A stretch of DNA of 64,000 nt from Oscillospiraceae bacterium. GTDB lineage: Bacteria; Bacillota; Clostridia; Oscillospirales; Acutalibacteraceae. The notes beneath the pieces were generated by a model. It ran no database searches. It worked only from the letters and a program-made list of their open reading frames with translations, and was not told the origin of the DNA. A program made the translations under genes and the position numbers. Each line of letters opens with the position of its first letter. Position 1 is the stretch's first letter. Below are positions 29,801 through 38,765 of the stretch, piece after piece. The stretch spans positions 1 to 64,000 of the forward strand of contig JAAYOC010000040.1 of assembly GCA_012520505.1 (NCBI GenBank), given 5' to 3'.

Positions 29801-30770
29801 TACCGGCTTGTTCAATTTTATATGCTTTTTCTGCTGTAATAACTTCACCTGCATCAGCAAGAACTTCTCCTGTGTAATTTGAAACAGCAGGTTGAGCGAG
29901 TTTATGTCCAACTAAACGACTGGAAATAGCAAGTTTTTGATTATATTTGTAACGACCAACCCTGGAAAGGTCATATCTATGCGCATCAAAGAATAGACCG
30001 TCAAGGTGACCCTGGGCAGTTTCAAGTGTTGGTGGCTCACCGGGACGAAGTTTTTTGTAAACTTCAAGAAGTGCTTCTGCAGCATTCTTTGTTGTGTCCT
30101 TTTCAAGTGTTGCCATAATTCTTTCATCAGCACCAAAAAAATCGAGAATATCCTGGTTAGATGAAAGACCAAGTGCACGAATAAATGTTGTGATTAAAAT
30201 TTTTCTATTCTTGTCAATACGAACATAAAACAAATCGTTTTGATCTGATTCATATTCAAGCCAAGCACCACGATTTGGAATTATGGTAGTTGAATAAAGT
30301 TCCTTACCTGTTTTGTCATATGTTACACCAAAATATACCCCTGGAGAGCGAACAAGTTGAGATACTATTGCACGTTCTGCACCGTTGATCACAAAGGTGC
30401 CACTTTCCGTCATAAGAGGAAAATCACCCATGTAAACATCAGATTCTTTCACTTCCCCTGTTTCTTTGTTATAAAGCCGAGCTTTAACTCGGAGAGGAGC
30501 AGCATAAGTGGCATCTCTTTCCTTACATTCTTTTACTGTATACTTTGGCTGTTCGTCCATCCTATAATCAACAAACTCAAGCACTAAGTTGCCAGTATAA
30601 TCTGTAATTTCCGAAATATCTCTAAAAACTTCTTTTAAACCGACATCAAGAAACCACCTATATGAATTCTTTTGTACCTCGATAAGATTAGGCATCTCCA
30701 TAATCTCATTGATTTTCGAAAAATTCATTCGAGTGGTTGTTCCGCGCTGGGTAGGTTTAACTTTTACCAT
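26856..30770 (-). CDS. rpoB: RNA polymerase beta subunit
   Basis: Second catalytic subunit of RNA polymerase, 1304 residues. The rifampicin pocket [20 protein letters not shown] and [11 protein letters not shown] is wild type, so sensitivity is expected. The C-terminal [20 protein letters not shown] clamp segment is canonical. It ends in an unusual acidic tail rich in EDIxD repeats. The in-frame TAA at 26858 is followed by 23 more codons of the same acidic character before TGA (26784-26786), suggesting that the tail was once longer. It heads the rpoB-rpoC-rpsL-rpsG-fusA-tuf cluster. Confidence 0.99.
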   Translation of the reverse strand: MVKVKPTQRGTTTRMNFSKINEIMEMPNLIEVQKNSYRWFLDVGLKEVFRDISEITDYTGNLVLEFVDYRMDEQPKYTVKECKERDATYAAPLRVKARLYNKETGEVKESDVYMGDFPLMTESGTFVINGAERAIVSQLVRSPGVYFGVTYDKTGKELYSTTIIPNRGAWLEYESDQNDLFYVRIDKNRKILITTFIRALGLSSNQDILDFFGADERIMATLEKDTTKNAAEALLEVYKKLRPGEPPTLETAQGHLDGLFFDAHRYDLSRVGRYKYNQKLAISSRLVGHKLAQPAVSNYTGEVLADAGEVITAEKAYKIEQAGIMSAVLDMAGKEVKVVSNGMVDALPYLTNKKITEEELEKIAINEKVSFNVLMEILEENKKKDDILAVLEERCDDLIPKHIVVDDIYASINYMNCLAADVGFTDDIDHLGNRRIRSVGELLQNQFRIGFTRMERVVRERMAVQVASEPEKTTPQSLINIRPVVAAVKEFFGSSPLSQFMDQTNPLAELTHKRRLSALGPGGLSRDRAGFEVRDVHYSHYGRMCPIETPEGSNIGLISYLATFARINKYGFIEAPFRKIKKTYDKKGNVIESKVLDDVVYMTADIEDEYMVAQANTPLDEEGRILADRATVRYRDEFLEVDKSIPDFMDVSPKMLVSVATAMIPFLENDDANRALMGSNMQRQAVPLMRTTAPYVGTGMEYKVALDSGVVVLAKEAGTVTRVDATSIEITQADKKVERYDLVKFMRSNQGTCVNQRPIVSLGEKVEKDQVIADGPATDHGEISLGKNALIGFMTWEGYNYEDAVLINEKVVRDDIYTSIHIEEYELEARDTKLGPEEITRDIPNVGEDALANLDERGIIRIGAEVHSGDILVGKVTPKGDTDQTAEERLLRAIFGDKAREVRDTSLKVPHGEYGIVVSVEVFTRENSDDLSPGVHEVVRCYIAQKRKIQAGDKMAGRHGNKGVVSRVLPQEDMPFLPDGTPLDIVLNPLGVPSRMNIGQVLEVNIGMAARSKGWKIMTPVFDGAHEDDIKYFLVESKILAEGSENLRDLVLEYEKKNEKTGFSLEELIKFLKSKTKDKTELAFIDEAYAYRDGKTILYDGRTGKPFDNPVTVGIMYFLKLHHLVDDKIHARSNGPYSLVTQQPLGGKAQFGGQRFGEMEVWALEAYGAAYTLQEILTIKSDDIVGRVKTYEAIVKDQSVPKSGVPESFKVLIKELQALGLDVKVLDKYDNEIDLKQNFDDDRDVRFSSVERENAYQVALEAELEAETIREEAEDPEDAEDIYDREDIQDVEDIENEEEIEDIT

Positions 30771-30892
30771 AAGGCTTTAATCACTCCGTTCAAATTCTTT
30801 GCACTATCCCTTAAAAATCCTTTAATTACAAGGTTTTCAAACCCCTAAAAACCAAAAAAAGGCGATAAATTTCCATAATAATGCAAGTTAAC

Positions 30893-30921
30893 ATTATAAT
30901 ATCATTAAGTACAGTAGTCAA
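30893..30921 (-). promoter_or_regulatory. Promoter of the rpoB operon
   Basis: TTGACT and TATAAT with a 17-base spacer, giving a leader of about 115 bases before rpoB. The leader has a weak hairpin but no recognised riboswitch. The rest of the 30771-31106 gap shows nothing else except the ndk promoter. Confidence 0.8.
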
Positions 30922-31045
30922 GCTAAATTTTCAACAAAATTAAACAATATACAAAAATAAGTCTCACACGGATCCTAGCGTTTTGAATTGATGTATGTTT
31001 ACAATTCTTATTTTTTCTAAAAGTTGTTCTACATTTATCTCAAGT

Positions 31046-31074
31046 TTGCCTTTGCCTCCGCTTTCTGTTACAAT
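31046..31074 (+). promoter_or_regulatory. Promoter for ndk
   Basis: TTGCCT and TACAAT with a 17-base spacer on the plus strand, about 30 bases before the ndk ATG at 31107. Confidence 0.55.
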
Positions 31075-31106
31075 TCAAAGGTAGTAAAAAAATGGAGGTA
31101 TCCAAT

Positions 31107-31505
31107 ATGGAAAGAACTTATATCATGCTAAAACCAGATTGTGTAAAACGTGGTCTAATTGGTGAAGTGATTTCTCGAATTGAGAAAAAAGGTTTCACTA
31201 TTTCCGACATAAAAATGATTAATCTTTCAGAAGACATTTTAAGAGAACATTACGCACACATAACAGACAAACCATTCTTTCCAAGTGTTCTCGAATACAT
31301 GACAAGTGGTCCTGTTGTAGCTATGATCGTTGAAGGTGAAAATGCTGTTTTCGGCATGAGAAGCATCATGGGACCAACAAAATATGAAGAAAACACAGGT
31401 GGTACAATTCGTGGCGACTTTGCTACTTCAACAAGCTTCAACATCATCCACGGTTCTGACTCGGTAGAGAATGCTGAAATTGAGATAAAGCGTTTCTTTG
31501 GTTGA
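31107..31505 (+). CDS. ndk: Nucleoside diphosphate kinase
   Basis: Balances NTP pools by phosphate transfer through a phosphohistidine. The family is clear from ERTYIMLKPDCVKRGLIGE at the start, SGPVVAMIVEG, the Kpn loop MGPTKYEENTGGTIRGDF, and the catalytic His115 in NIIHGSDS. I start it at ATG 31107 after GGAGGT, five codons below an earlier ATG that is too close to the promoter. 132 residues is a little shorter than E. coli Ndk; it ends EIEIKRFFG. The last 26 bases of the gene region are repeated just downstream. Confidence 0.97.
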   Translation: MERTYIMLKPDCVKRGLIGEVISRIEKKGFTISDIKMINLSEDILREHYAHITDKPFFPSVLEYMTSGPVVAMIVEGENAVFGMRSIMGPTKYEENTGGTIRGDFATSTSFNIIHGSDSVENAEIEIKRFFG

Positions 31506-31583
31506 AGTTGAGCGGAAGCCAAACAAATGCTTATTTTTTGAGATAATGCTCATTTTTTGAGATAAAATGTTTCTTTGGTTGAA
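31481..31583 (+). repeat. Duplicated ndk 3' end with tandem repeats
   Basis: The 26 bases at 31481-31506, covering the ndk stop, recur at 31558-31583 with two mismatches. Between them two 19-base tandem copies (31527-31545 and 31546-31564) differ at one base and resemble the ndk sequence ATGCT...TGAGATA. The region looks like a scar of repeated slippage or recombination at the gene end. Confidence 0.85.
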
Positions 31584-31638
31584 AATTCAGCTCCTCACCA
31601 CTAAACAAAATAATCTTATTTATAAAACAAAAAGCTTA

Positions 31639-31674
31639 AAACAAAAGCTCGGCTTAAAAGCCGAGCTTTTGTTT
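31639..31674. terminator. Bidirectional terminator between ndk and the Arc-like gene
   Basis: Perfect 17-base stem (31639-31655 with 31658-31674) and a two-base loop, A-rich on the left and T-rich on the right. The stop codon of the Arc-like gene lies at its right edge. Confidence 0.9.
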
Positions 31675-31873
31675 ATTCAATTTCAATATCAAGCGGTGCA
31701 TCAATATTCTGCCCGACATATTTGCCATTCTTTTTGCGTTGCCTTACACATTCGGTCAGAAGATATTCAATTTGTCCGTTCACGGAACGAAAATCATCTT
31801 CTGCCCAAGCAGCAACCGCATTATAGAGCTTCGTTGACAAACGAAGCGGCACTTGTTTTTTTTCTTCTGCCAT
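31673..31873 (-). CDS. Arc-like ribbon-helix-helix protein
   Basis: 66-residue small protein. The stretch [20 protein letters not shown] then [18 protein letters not shown] fits the ribbon-helix-helix fold of Arc/MetJ DNA-binding proteins: one beta strand with alternating polar residues, then two helices. A short acidic tail (DAPLDIEIE) follows. Start at ATG 31873 after AAGGGTGAT. It is 12 bases downstream of the SPFH gene, a pairing I recall from other Clostridia. It may regulate that operon or mark its membrane complex; this is inferred. Confidence 0.8.
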   Translation of the reverse strand: MAEEKKQVPLRLSTKLYNAVAAWAEDDFRSVNGQIEYLLTECVRQRKKNGKYVGQNIDAPLDIEIE

Positions 31874-31885
31874 GGATATCACCCT

Positions 31886-32890
31886 TTAATAAAGGCTTCC
31901 GGAATTTACTATTGGCTGTGCATCTTTGTTTCCACAAAGTACTACTAGAAGATTTGAAACCATTGCAGCCTTACGCTCTTCGTCGAGGTTGCAAATGTCA
32001 TTTTCACTGAGCTTTTCAAGAGCCATTTGAACCATTCCAACTGCGCCTTCAACAATCATCTTTCTAGCATCAATAATTGCTGAAGCCTGTTGACGTTGAA
32101 GCATAACAGCGGCAATTTCTGTAGCATAAGCAAGATATGTAGTTCTTGCTTCAAGAATTTCAAGACCCGCATTTTCAACTTTAGACTGAATTTCTTCTTT
32201 AATTCTATTTGCAACTACTTCTGCTGAACCACGAAGTGAGCCTTCATCTGGAATCCCATCCCCAGTAGTATCAATATTGGGTGCAACATCATAAGGGTAA
32301 ATTCTAACAATATTTCTAAGCGCACTATCACACTGAAGTGAAAGATATTCTTTGTAGTTATCAACATTGAATACAGCCTTTGCTGTATCATTTACCTTCC
32401 ACATTACGGCAATACCAATTTCAACCGGATTACCAAGACAATCATTAACCTTCTGACGGTTGTTACTAAGTGTCATAATTTTAAGAGAAATTTTTTTACT
32501 TGACACTGCAGCTACTTCAGCATTCACAGCGGCAGCTTCTTTAGGTGATGCATTTAAAGTTACCAATCCGGAAACATCTCCGCTCTGACTAAGTTTTGTA
32601 CCTGATGCAGGGTTTACGGCAGTACAAAACGGGTTAACAAAATAAAATCCTTCTTCCCTGATAGTACCAACATATTTACCAAAGAGAGTAAGTACAAGAG
32701 CCTCCTGTGGCTTTAGAACTTTTAAGCCTGCAAAAAGAATCCATGCTGTACACATATAAATGCCTGCAATAACTATAGTAACCGTACTTTCAAAAAGAAC
32801 AGCAGCCAATGGGAAAGCAATATAACCTAAGATGATTAGGCAAAGAACGAGCAAACCATATTTTTTATTTGTTAAAATTTTTTCCTCCAT
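31886..32890 (-). CDS. SPFH/Band 7 (flotillin-stomatin-like) membrane protein
   Basis: 334 residues with two N-terminal membrane segments (about 8-58) followed by an SPFH domain: LKPQEALVLTLFGKYVGT, EEGFYFVNPF, a long core with YLSLQCDSALRNIVR, then an Ala/Glu-rich helical part (IKEEIQSKVENAGLEILEAR). Such proteins oligomerise in the membrane and organise microdomains. The C-terminus DAQPIVNSGSLY is typical of this clostridial subgroup. ATG at 32890 follows GGAGGC by eight bases, close to a near-consensus promoter. Confidence 0.88.
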   Translation of the reverse strand: MEEKILTNKKYGLLVLCLIILGYIAFPLAAVLFESTVTIVIAGIYMCTAWILFAGLKVLKPQEALVLTLFGKYVGTIREEGFYFVNPFCTAVNPASGTKLSQSGDVSGLVTLNASPKEAAAVNAEVAAVSSKKISLKIMTLSNNRQKVNDCLGNPVEIGIAVMWKVNDTAKAVFNVDNYKEYLSLQCDSALRNIVRIYPYDVAPNIDTTGDGIPDEGSLRGSAEVVANRIKEEIQSKVENAGLEILEARTTYLAYATEIAAVMLQRQQASAIIDARKMIVEGAVGMVQMALEKLSENDICNLDEERKAAMVSNLLVVLCGNKDAQPIVNSGSLY

Positions 32891-32918
32891 AATAACAGCC
32901 TCCTTCACTGATATCAAA

Positions 32919-32947
32919 ATCATATCAAACTAATTTCAAAATGTCAA
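32919..32947 (-). promoter_or_regulatory. Promoter for the SPFH-Arc operon
   Basis: TTGACA and TATGAT with a 17-base spacer, about 28 bases before the SPFH ATG. Near consensus. Confidence 0.8.
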
Positions 32948-33018
32948 TACATTTTACAAAGATTTTTCAACAATTTCTAACGATTTCTAATATTGAAATT
33001 TCACATCAAAACAAAAAA

Positions 33019-33044
33019 GAGGAAATGGGTTTCCCCATTTCCTC
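33019..33044 (-). terminator. Terminator after der
   Basis: Eleven-base stem GAGGAAATGGG (33019-33029 with 33034-33044), four-base loop, then TTTTTTGTTTT on the minus strand. It isolates der from the SPFH promoter. Confidence 0.88.
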
Positions 33045-33110
33045 CCATCTTATTTTCTTATCTTATTTTCGCTCATCTTTTTTTCCTCGCGCTCACGGGT
33101 TATAACATCT

Positions 33111-34460
33111 TTAACCCCTCTGATTTTTTCTACCAGAATTTTTTTCCTGACGTTCACGAATCATAAAGCGAGTCGGTGTACCCTCAAGACCAAACACCTC
33201 ACGAATTTGATTATCTAAATAGCGCTGATAACTATAGTGAAAAAGCTCTTTTGAATTAACAAAACACACAAAGGTTGGTGGTCTGGTTGAAGCCTGTGTA
33301 ATATAGTAAATCTTCAAGCGCCTTCCCCTGTCTGTTGGTGGTTGGACTCTTGCTGTTGCATTTGCAAGTACATCGTTAAGTTTACCTGTTGAAATTCTCA
33401 TTGCATTTTGTTCGTCTACAAATTTAATCAGTTTCAATAATTTATCAAGCCGCTGTCCTATCTTCGCAGAAATAAATATGATTGGAGCATAGGACATAAA
33501 AGCAAAATCATTCATTAGTTTTTTGCGTTTTTTTTGCATTGTTTCGTCATCTTTCTCAATAGCATCCCATTTATTAACTGCAATTATCGAGGCTTTACCC
33601 AGTTCATGTGCAATACCTGCAATCTTTGAATCTTGCTCAGTAAAACCTTCTGTTGCATCAATCATAATAACACAGACATTTGCACGTTCTATTGCCATTC
33701 GAGCACGAATCACACTGTACTTTTCAATAGAATCATCCACCTTAGATTTGCGACGAAGGCCGGCTGTATCAATAAAAACAAATTTTCCCTCTTCATTTTC
33801 TACTTCAGTATCTGTAGCATCTCTTGTCGTACCTGCAATATCGGAAACAATTACTCTATTTTCACCGCAAAGTTTATTTACAAGTGAAGATTTACCAACA
33901 TTTGGTTTACCTATTATCGCAACTTTAATTCTGTCATCTTCATAATCTTCTCCTGCATCCTTTGGAAGATGCTCAAGTACTGCATCAAGAAGGTCACCTG
34001 TCCCTATACCGTGTGTAGCTGATACGGCAATTGGATCTCCTATACCTAAGTTATAAAACTCATAAAAATCAGCAGGTAAATCTCCTATACTGTCCACTTT
34101 GTTTACGCAAAGAACAACCGGTTTGCCACTCTTTTGAAGCATTGTTGCAACTTCGTGATCATTCGCTACTACACCATCTCTAATGTCAGTTACAAGAATA
34201 ATAACGTCAGCACTATCAATTGCAAGTTGTGCCTGTCTTCGCATCTGAGAGAGAATAATGTCATCTGAATATGGTTCAATTCCACCGGTATCTACAAGGA
34301 GCATATTTCTATTTAACCACTCACAATCGCCGTAAACTCGGTCACGAGTAACACCGGGAGTATCATCCACTATTGAAAGACGCTTTCCTATCAATTTGTT
34401 AAAAAGAGTCGATTTACCAACATTTGGTCTGCCAACAATTGCAACTACCGGTCTTGACAT
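33111..34460 (-). CDS. der: Ribosome assembly GTPase Der (EngA)
   Basis: Essential double GTPase for 50S subunit maturation. Two complete G domains are visible: GRPNVGKSTLFNKL at 10-23 with DTPGVTRD and NKVD, and GKPNVGKSSLVNKL near 183 with AGTTRDATD and NKWD. A KH-like C-terminal domain with RGRRLKIYYITQAS and TRFMIRERQEK follows. 449 residues is usual. The ATG overlaps the TAA of the upstream DUF512 gene by one base, a conserved pair. After its stop a +1 frame continues in charged codons, see findings. Confidence 0.97.
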   Translation of the reverse strand: MSRPVVAIVGRPNVGKSTLFNKLIGKRLSIVDDTPGVTRDRVYGDCEWLNRNMLLVDTGGIEPYSDDIILSQMRRQAQLAIDSADVIILVTDIRDGVVANDHEVATMLQKSGKPVVLCVNKVDSIGDLPADFYEFYNLGIGDPIAVSATHGIGTGDLLDAVLEHLPKDAGEDYEDDRIKVAIIGKPNVGKSSLVNKLCGENRVIVSDIAGTTRDATDTEVENEEGKFVFIDTAGLRRKSKVDDSIEKYSVIRARMAIERANVCVIMIDATEGFTEQDSKIAGIAHELGKASIIAVNKWDAIEKDDETMQKKRKKLMNDFAFMSYAPIIFISAKIGQRLDKLLKLIKFVDEQNAMRISTGKLNDVLANATARVQPPTDRGRRLKIYYITQASTRPPTFVCFVNSKELFHYSYQRYLDNQIREVFGLEGTPTRFMIRERQEKNSGRKNQRG

Positions 34461-35812
34461 TACCTCACCTCCATTATCTTTTCTACAAATGAATATCCAC
34501 CGCTCGGGACTTTAACCACTTTTACATTAAGTTCTTTTTCAAGGTCTGCGATTGATACATCGTCAAGTAAAATATCTTCATCAGCCTTAAACATTTCTTC
34601 AGTTAAGAGCAATGCTTTACCAAGAGGCTTACCCTTCAACTGCTTTATTATATCATATCCTGTTAAAAGGCCGGTAACTGTTATATTCTGACCAAAAAAA
34701 GTGTTTTCAATTGGATAAATATGTACTGTGACAAGGTCTTTTACTTTACAGCAAAGCCTTTTTATAAAATTTTCAGCCGCATATCCTGTTGCAATAGAAA
34801 TTTCCGGTAAGTCTATTTGATCACTTTGACCCTCATATTCTTTATATCTTTTCTCCCAAACACCCTCGCTGTTTTCATTATATTCATAACCTTTGAGCGC
34901 CTCTTCTACTTCCATTTCAAGAAGTCTCAAAAGACCTACACCGTTTTCAAGTTGAGGATATCCATCGTACATTTCTTCAGTTGGAATTTCTCTTTCTGCT
35001 TTTAAATAAAATTCATCTGCTGCATAGCAAAAACTTTTTCCAATTTCTAATCTAAATTCCCTTTGTAAATTTTCTATAACATCAATTGTTTCTCCAGCAG
35101 TAATTTTTGTATATGGCTTAAGTTCTGTCAAATTTTCTCTATGATCAGTAAGTCCAACCGGGACACAAGCAACACTTTGGACTGCCGGATAAAACTTTTT
35201 AAGTCCTCTAATTGAAAATTCAAGTTCTTTTCCGTCATTAATTCCGGGACAAAGAACCAGCTGAGTATTCATTGTAATATTATTCTTTGCCAGCTGTTCA
35301 ATATATTTAAGACTTTCACCCGCTCTTCTGTTACGCATCATCTTTTCTCGGAGTTCCGGATTCATTGTATGAACAGAAATATTAATAGGACTTATATGCA
35401 TCTCTATGATTCTATCTATATCTTTTTGTTTTAAGTTTGTAAGCGTAATATAATTTCCAAAAAGAAAACACATTCTTGAATCGTCATCCTTAAAGTAAAG
35501 AGAATCTCTCATTCCTTCCGGAAGCTGATCTACAAAACAAAATATACATTTATTTTGACATGAATGCTGTTTATCCATAAGGTAGGTTTCAAACTCAAGA
35601 CCAATATCAGCATATTCATCTTTTACAATCTTAGTCATTTTAAATTTTTCATCTTTAAAGAGGACAATAAGTTCTTCATCTACAATGAAGAATCTGTAAT
35701 CCAGGACATCATTTATCTCATGCCCGTTTATTTTTAGAAGCATAGAACCGGGTTTTATTCCATGCTTTTCCGCAATAGAACCTGCCTCTACTCCACTAAT
35801 CTGTACAGACAT
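34460..35812 (-). CDS. DUF512 family radical SAM/PDZ protein
   Basis: 450 residues. A PDZ-like N-terminus (SGVEAGSIAEKHGIKPGSML) leads to a radical-SAM-like [4Fe-4S] motif CQNKCIFC followed by FVDQLP near residues 83-96, then a barrel and the C-terminal DUF512 domain (PEISIATGYAA, ITVTGLLTGYDI). The family is widespread in Clostridia next to der and its reaction is unknown; a role in ribosome or tRNA maturation is only guessed from neighbours. AGGGAGGTG precedes ATG. Confidence 0.9.
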   Translation of the reverse strand: MSVQISGVEAGSIAEKHGIKPGSMLLKINGHEINDVLDYRFFIVDEELIVLFKDEKFKMTKIVKDEYADIGLEFETYLMDKQHSCQNKCIFCFVDQLPEGMRDSLYFKDDDSRMCFLFGNYITLTNLKQKDIDRIIEMHISPINISVHTMNPELREKMMRNRRAGESLKYIEQLAKNNITMNTQLVLCPGINDGKELEFSIRGLKKFYPAVQSVACVPVGLTDHRENLTELKPYTKITAGETIDVIENLQREFRLEIGKSFCYAADEFYLKAEREIPTEEMYDGYPQLENGVGLLRLLEMEVEEALKGYEYNENSEGVWEKRYKEYEGQSDQIDLPEISIATGYAAENFIKRLCCKVKDLVTVHIYPIENTFFGQNITVTGLLTGYDIIKQLKGKPLGKALLLTEEMFKADEDILLDDVSIADLEKELNVKVVKVPSGGYSFVEKIMEVR

Positions 35813-35837
35813 ACTTACACCTCCCTAAAATGACTAA

Positions 35838-35867
35838 AAGGTGGGGAAGGTTCTCCTTCTCCACCTT
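35838..35867 (-). terminator. Terminator after rpmF
   Basis: Thirteen-base stem with one G-T wobble (35838-35850 with 35855-35867) and a four-base loop. It is followed by a modest T-rich run on the minus strand and lies just before the DUF512-der operon. Confidence 0.75.
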
Positions 35868-35884
35868 AAACTCAAAAGAATTTA

Positions 35885-36064
35885 TTAGTCCTTTGCGATT
35901 ATCTGTTTGCCATTGTAATAACCACATTCTTGGCAAACTCTATGTGGTCTCTTGTATTCGCCACACTGTGGACATTTTACAAGTTCAGGAGCGTTCATCT
36001 TCCATACGCTTGAACGTCTTTTATCGCGACGTGTTTTTGACACTCTTCTAACCGGTACTGCCAT
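35885..36064 (-). CDS. rpmF: 50S ribosomal protein L32
   Basis: 59-residue zinc-ribbon ribosomal protein. It begins MAVPVRRVSKTRRDKRRS and carries CPQC and CQEC knuckles at residues 31-34 and 44-47, so it is the zinc-containing form. GGAGGG lies eight bases before ATG. It directly follows yceD on the same transcript, the usual bacterial pair, and ends at a terminator. Confidence 0.97.
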   Translation of the reverse strand: MAVPVRRVSKTRRDKRRSSVWKMNAPELVKCPQCGEYKRPHRVCQECGYYNGKQIIAKD

Positions 36065-36133
36065 TTATAAAACCCTCCCTTAAAAATCGTTGAATTAATA
36101 ATATAGTAATCGTGGTTAGTAACACGATAATCG

Positions 36134-36616
36134 TTATTTATCTTCCAATAATGAAAGAAGTGGAGCCATTCTGGGGTCTATTTCCTCTTCGCAATTACAA
36201 GAACCCTCATTTAAATTCTTACCACATTTTAAACAGATTCCCTTACAGTCATCTTTACATAAAAACTTATATGGTAATGCAAATATCACATCTTCTTTGA
36301 CCAATTCTTCTAAATCAAAACGATTATTTTGTACAAGTAAAAACTCATCATTAGTTTCGTCCTGTAACTCGGCAACAAAGGTATGTTCCATATCTATGGA
36401 ATAATGCCTTTTTACTTCTTTAGCACAACGATCACAAATTGCAAAATAATCAGCTTCTATTTTACCATTGAGCGATACAATCCCTGTATTATTAGAAATG
36501 GTACATTTAACCTTGATAGGATTTTCTATTCCATCCTCCAAAAGTTCAAACTCTTTTTCAAAAGTTTTACTCATTCCATAGTTGTCAAAGAGCGCCTCTA
36601 AATTGATTTCAAACAT
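36134..36616 (-). CDS. yceD: YceD/DUF177 family protein (23S rRNA accumulation)
   Basis: 160 residues. FAICDRCAKEV near the middle and the C-terminal CKDDCKGICLKCGKNLN zinc-like motif with DPRMAPLLSLL are the DUF177 signature. The family is needed for 23S rRNA accumulation and pairs with rpmF. The start is ATG 36616 after GGGAG; a longer frame upstream crosses the perfect promoter and is not real. Confidence 0.93.
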   Translation of the reverse strand: MFEINLEALFDNYGMSKTFEKEFELLEDGIENPIKVKCTISNNTGIVSLNGKIEADYFAICDRCAKEVKRHYSIDMEHTFVAELQDETNDEFLLVQNNRFDLEELVKEDVIFALPYKFLCKDDCKGICLKCGKNLNEGSCNCEEEIDPRMAPLLSLLEDK

Positions 36617-36653
36617 AGCTTCACTCCCTATCAACCGCGACACACGCACGAGA

Positions 36654-36682
36654 ATTATAATACTTATATATATCTTTGTCAA
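36654..36682 (-). promoter_or_regulatory. Consensus promoter for yceD-rpmF
   Basis: Exact TTGACA and exact TATAAT separated by 17 bases, about 38 bases upstream of yceD. This is the best match to the sigma-A consensus in the window. Confidence 0.9.
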
Positions 36683-36692
36683 TAAAATTTTT

Positions 36693-36716
36693 CGGCGGAG
36701 AAATATCTCTCCGCCG
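36693..36716 (-). terminator. Hairpin terminator after the P-loop gene
   Basis: Nine-base GC-rich stem CGGCGGAGA (36693-36701 with 36708-36716). It is followed on the minus strand by AAAAATTTTATT, so the U-tract is delayed and activity may be partial. Confidence 0.65.
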
Positions 36717-36735
36717 CCGATATATTTTAATGTTT

Positions 36736-37152
36736 TTAAATTTTTATGCAAGAATAAAATAGGTCCTTTGGAAGTTCAGATTCATCTGCAGAAATTGTAA
36801 AAGTAAACTTTACGTCAAAAGTTTCGCCAAGCCTATTGATCTTCTCAAAAAACTCTACCATTTCCGGTCCAATTGGCCCACCAATTTTTAATGTACCGTC
36901 TGCAAGAATATCTGTAATATCATTATCACCAGCGCATATACCTGCTAAAAAGCCATAATACGCATCATATCCACTAATTGCGAACTCATCTGCCCTAATG
37001 AGACGTACTCTTGAATTTATACTATAGTTAAGCTTACTGCCCCTCTCAATACAAATAACATTTCCTTTTGATTCTTCCATTGCAGCATTTACAGCTTCAA
37101 TAAGGTGTTTTGTTTTACCTGTGCCTTTACGACCAACAATTAAAGATATCAT
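36736..37152 (-). CDS. Small P-loop ATP-binding protein
   Basis: 138 residues beginning MISLIVGRKGTGKTKH, with a Walker A motif at residues 7-14 (GRKGTGKT). Later stretches NVICIERGSKL, GYDAYYGFLAG, DITDILADGTLKI and KFTFTISADES are like a small clostridial protein often mislabelled twitching motility protein PilT. The start ATG 37152 is nine bases after AAGGAGG. It follows pgi. It probably binds ATP as a single-domain KAP/AAA-like protein; the role is unknown. Confidence 0.82.
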   Translation of the reverse strand: MISLIVGRKGTGKTKHLIEAVNAAMEESKGNVICIERGSKLNYSINSRVRLIRADEFAISGYDAYYGFLAGICAGDNDITDILADGTLKIGGPIGPEMVEFFEKINRLGETFDVKFTFTISADESELPKDLFYSCIKI

Positions 37153-37213
37153 ATCTTTCATCCTCCTTATATTTTCCACTAGGTGGATTGATTACTTAAC
37201 ATTGATTTCTAAA

Positions 37214-38554
37214 CTATTTCCTTATGCGCCTTTCCAGTACCTCACGCTCGTTTTCATAACCCGGTTTGCCAAGAAGTGCAAACATATTACGCTTATAACT
37301 TTCTACTCCTGGTTGATCAAACGGGTTTACACCCAAAATATAACCGGAAATTCCACAAGCCTTTTCAAAAAAATAAATCATATATCCCAGTTCATATTCA
37401 TTCATACATTCAGCTTCAAGAACGATATTTGGAACCCCACCGTCATTATGTGCAAGTGCAGTTCCTTCAAATGCTTTTCTGTTGACATAAGACATTTCTT
37501 TACCTGCAAGAAAATTAAGTCCGTCAACATCATCAGGATCCATTTTAATCATATGTTCCTTGTTTGGTTTTTTAAAAATTACAACTGTTTCAAACAAAAT
37601 ACGTTGTCCGTCTTGAATGTATTGACCAAGCGAATGTAAGTCAGTTGAAAAAATTGCAGAAGCCGGGAAAATACCCTTCCCATTTTTACCTTCCGACTCA
37701 CCATATAGCTGTTTAAACCATTCATTCATCATTGCAAAAGAAGGTTCGTATGAAACCATCATCTCTACGGTTTTCCCTTTTCTTGCAAGAACATTTCTAA
37801 TTGCGGCATATTTATAACAATCGTTACTTTTAATATCAGAATTTTTGAATGCATTTCTAGCATCCCGTGCACCCTGCATAAGTTTATCAATGTCAATACC
37901 TGCAACTGCAATTGGTAGAAGACCTACTGCAGTAAGTACACTATAACGACCACCTACATTATCCGGTACAACAAAAGTTTCATATCCTTCTGAATCGGCT
38001 AGTTTTTTTAAAGTGCCTTTTTCTTTATCAGTTGTGACAAAAATACGCTCGGCTGCGCCATCCTTACCATATTTCGAAATAAGCATTTCACGAAATACGC
38101 GGAATGAAATGGCAGGCTCTGTGGTAGTTCCGGATTTTGAAATTACATTAACTGCAAAATCTTTTCCTTCTACCATATCTACCACTTCAGACAGTGCAGT
38201 AGAGCTTATGCTGTTGCCTGAAAAGATAATTTTAGGAGTATCTTTACAAAGCAAATTATAATTTTGCGATTTAACAAATTCTATTGCCGCTCGAGCGCCA
38301 AGATAAGAGCCGCCAATTCCTATTACAACAAGAATTTCAGCCTTTTCTCTAATTTTCTTTGCCACAACTTTGATATGCTCAAATTCATCTTTATCATAAG
38401 CTTCCGGAAGATCTATCCAGCCTAAATAATCTGAACCCTCACCGGTTCCATTATGCAACTTTTCATGTGCTTTATTTACCTCTGGTTGAAGCTCTAAAAT
38501 TTCATTTTCAGTTATAAAATCCTCTATGTAATTTGTATAAAGTTTAAGTGGCAA
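37214..38554 (-). CDS. pgi: Glucose-6-phosphate isomerase
   Basis: Interconverts glucose 6-phosphate and fructose 6-phosphate. [15 protein letters not shown] near residues 80-94, [28 protein letters not shown] and the signature [10 protein letters not shown] are present. 446 residues matches the short Gram-positive form. Translation starts at TTG 38554, nine bases after AAAAGGAG. Its promoter lies just upstream, and the P-loop gene follows on the same strand. Confidence 0.97.
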   Translation of the reverse strand: MPLKLYTNYIEDFITENEILELQPEVNKAHEKLHNGTGEGSDYLGWIDLPEAYDKDEFEHIKVVAKKIREKAEILVVIGIGGSYLGARAAIEFVKSQNYNLLCKDTPKIIFSGNSISSTALSEVVDMVEGKDFAVNVISKSGTTTEPAISFRVFREMLISKYGKDGAAERIFVTTDKEKGTLKKLADSEGYETFVVPDNVGGRYSVLTAVGLLPIAVAGIDIDKLMQGARDARNAFKNSDIKSNDCYKYAAIRNVLARKGKTVEMMVSYEPSFAMMNEWFKQLYGESEGKNGKGIFPASAIFSTDLHSLGQYIQDGQRILFETVVIFKKPNKEHMIKMDPDDVDGLNFLAGKEMSYVNRKAFEGTALAHNDGGVPNIVLEAECMNEYELGYMIYFFEKACGISGYILGVNPFDQPGVESYKRNMFALLGKPGYENEREVLERRIRK

Positions 38555-38590
38555 AATGTTCGACTCCTTTTCATAAATCGGCTTGCTTTT

Positions 38591-38619
38591 ATTTTAAACT
38601 AAACACAATATGTTTTCAA
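38591..38619 (-). promoter_or_regulatory. Promoter for pgi
   Basis: TTGAAA and TAAAAT with a 17-base spacer on the minus strand, about 37 bases before the pgi TTG start. Confidence 0.65.
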
Positions 38620-38657
38620 GTAATACGAGTCAGGTTTAAACAATTTTAATATTTACA

Positions 38658-38686
38658 TTGAAAATATGAGAGAAAATGCATATAAT
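38658..38686 (+). promoter_or_regulatory. Promoter for glnN
   Basis: TTGAAA and TATAAT with a 17-base spacer on the plus strand. The roughly 75-base leader before glnN shows no clear glutamine riboswitch fold to me. Confidence 0.7.
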
Positions 38687-38765
38687 TAGGTATCAATATT
38701 GTACGACTTAAGTGTCAACTTACTGTCTACTTAAATTTCTATTTAAATGAAAGGACAAAAATACA

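Noticed and set aside
31567-32010. Plus-strand 147-residue open frame
   Set aside because: It lies antisense to the Arc-like gene and SPFH 3' end, spans a terminator and resembles no protein.
36617-36751. A 45-residue extension on YceD
   Set aside because: It contains the consensus TTGACA-17-TATAAT promoter and a hairpin.
38687-38765. Glutamine riboswitch before glnN
   Set aside because: The leader is short and I could not draw a convincing conserved fold.
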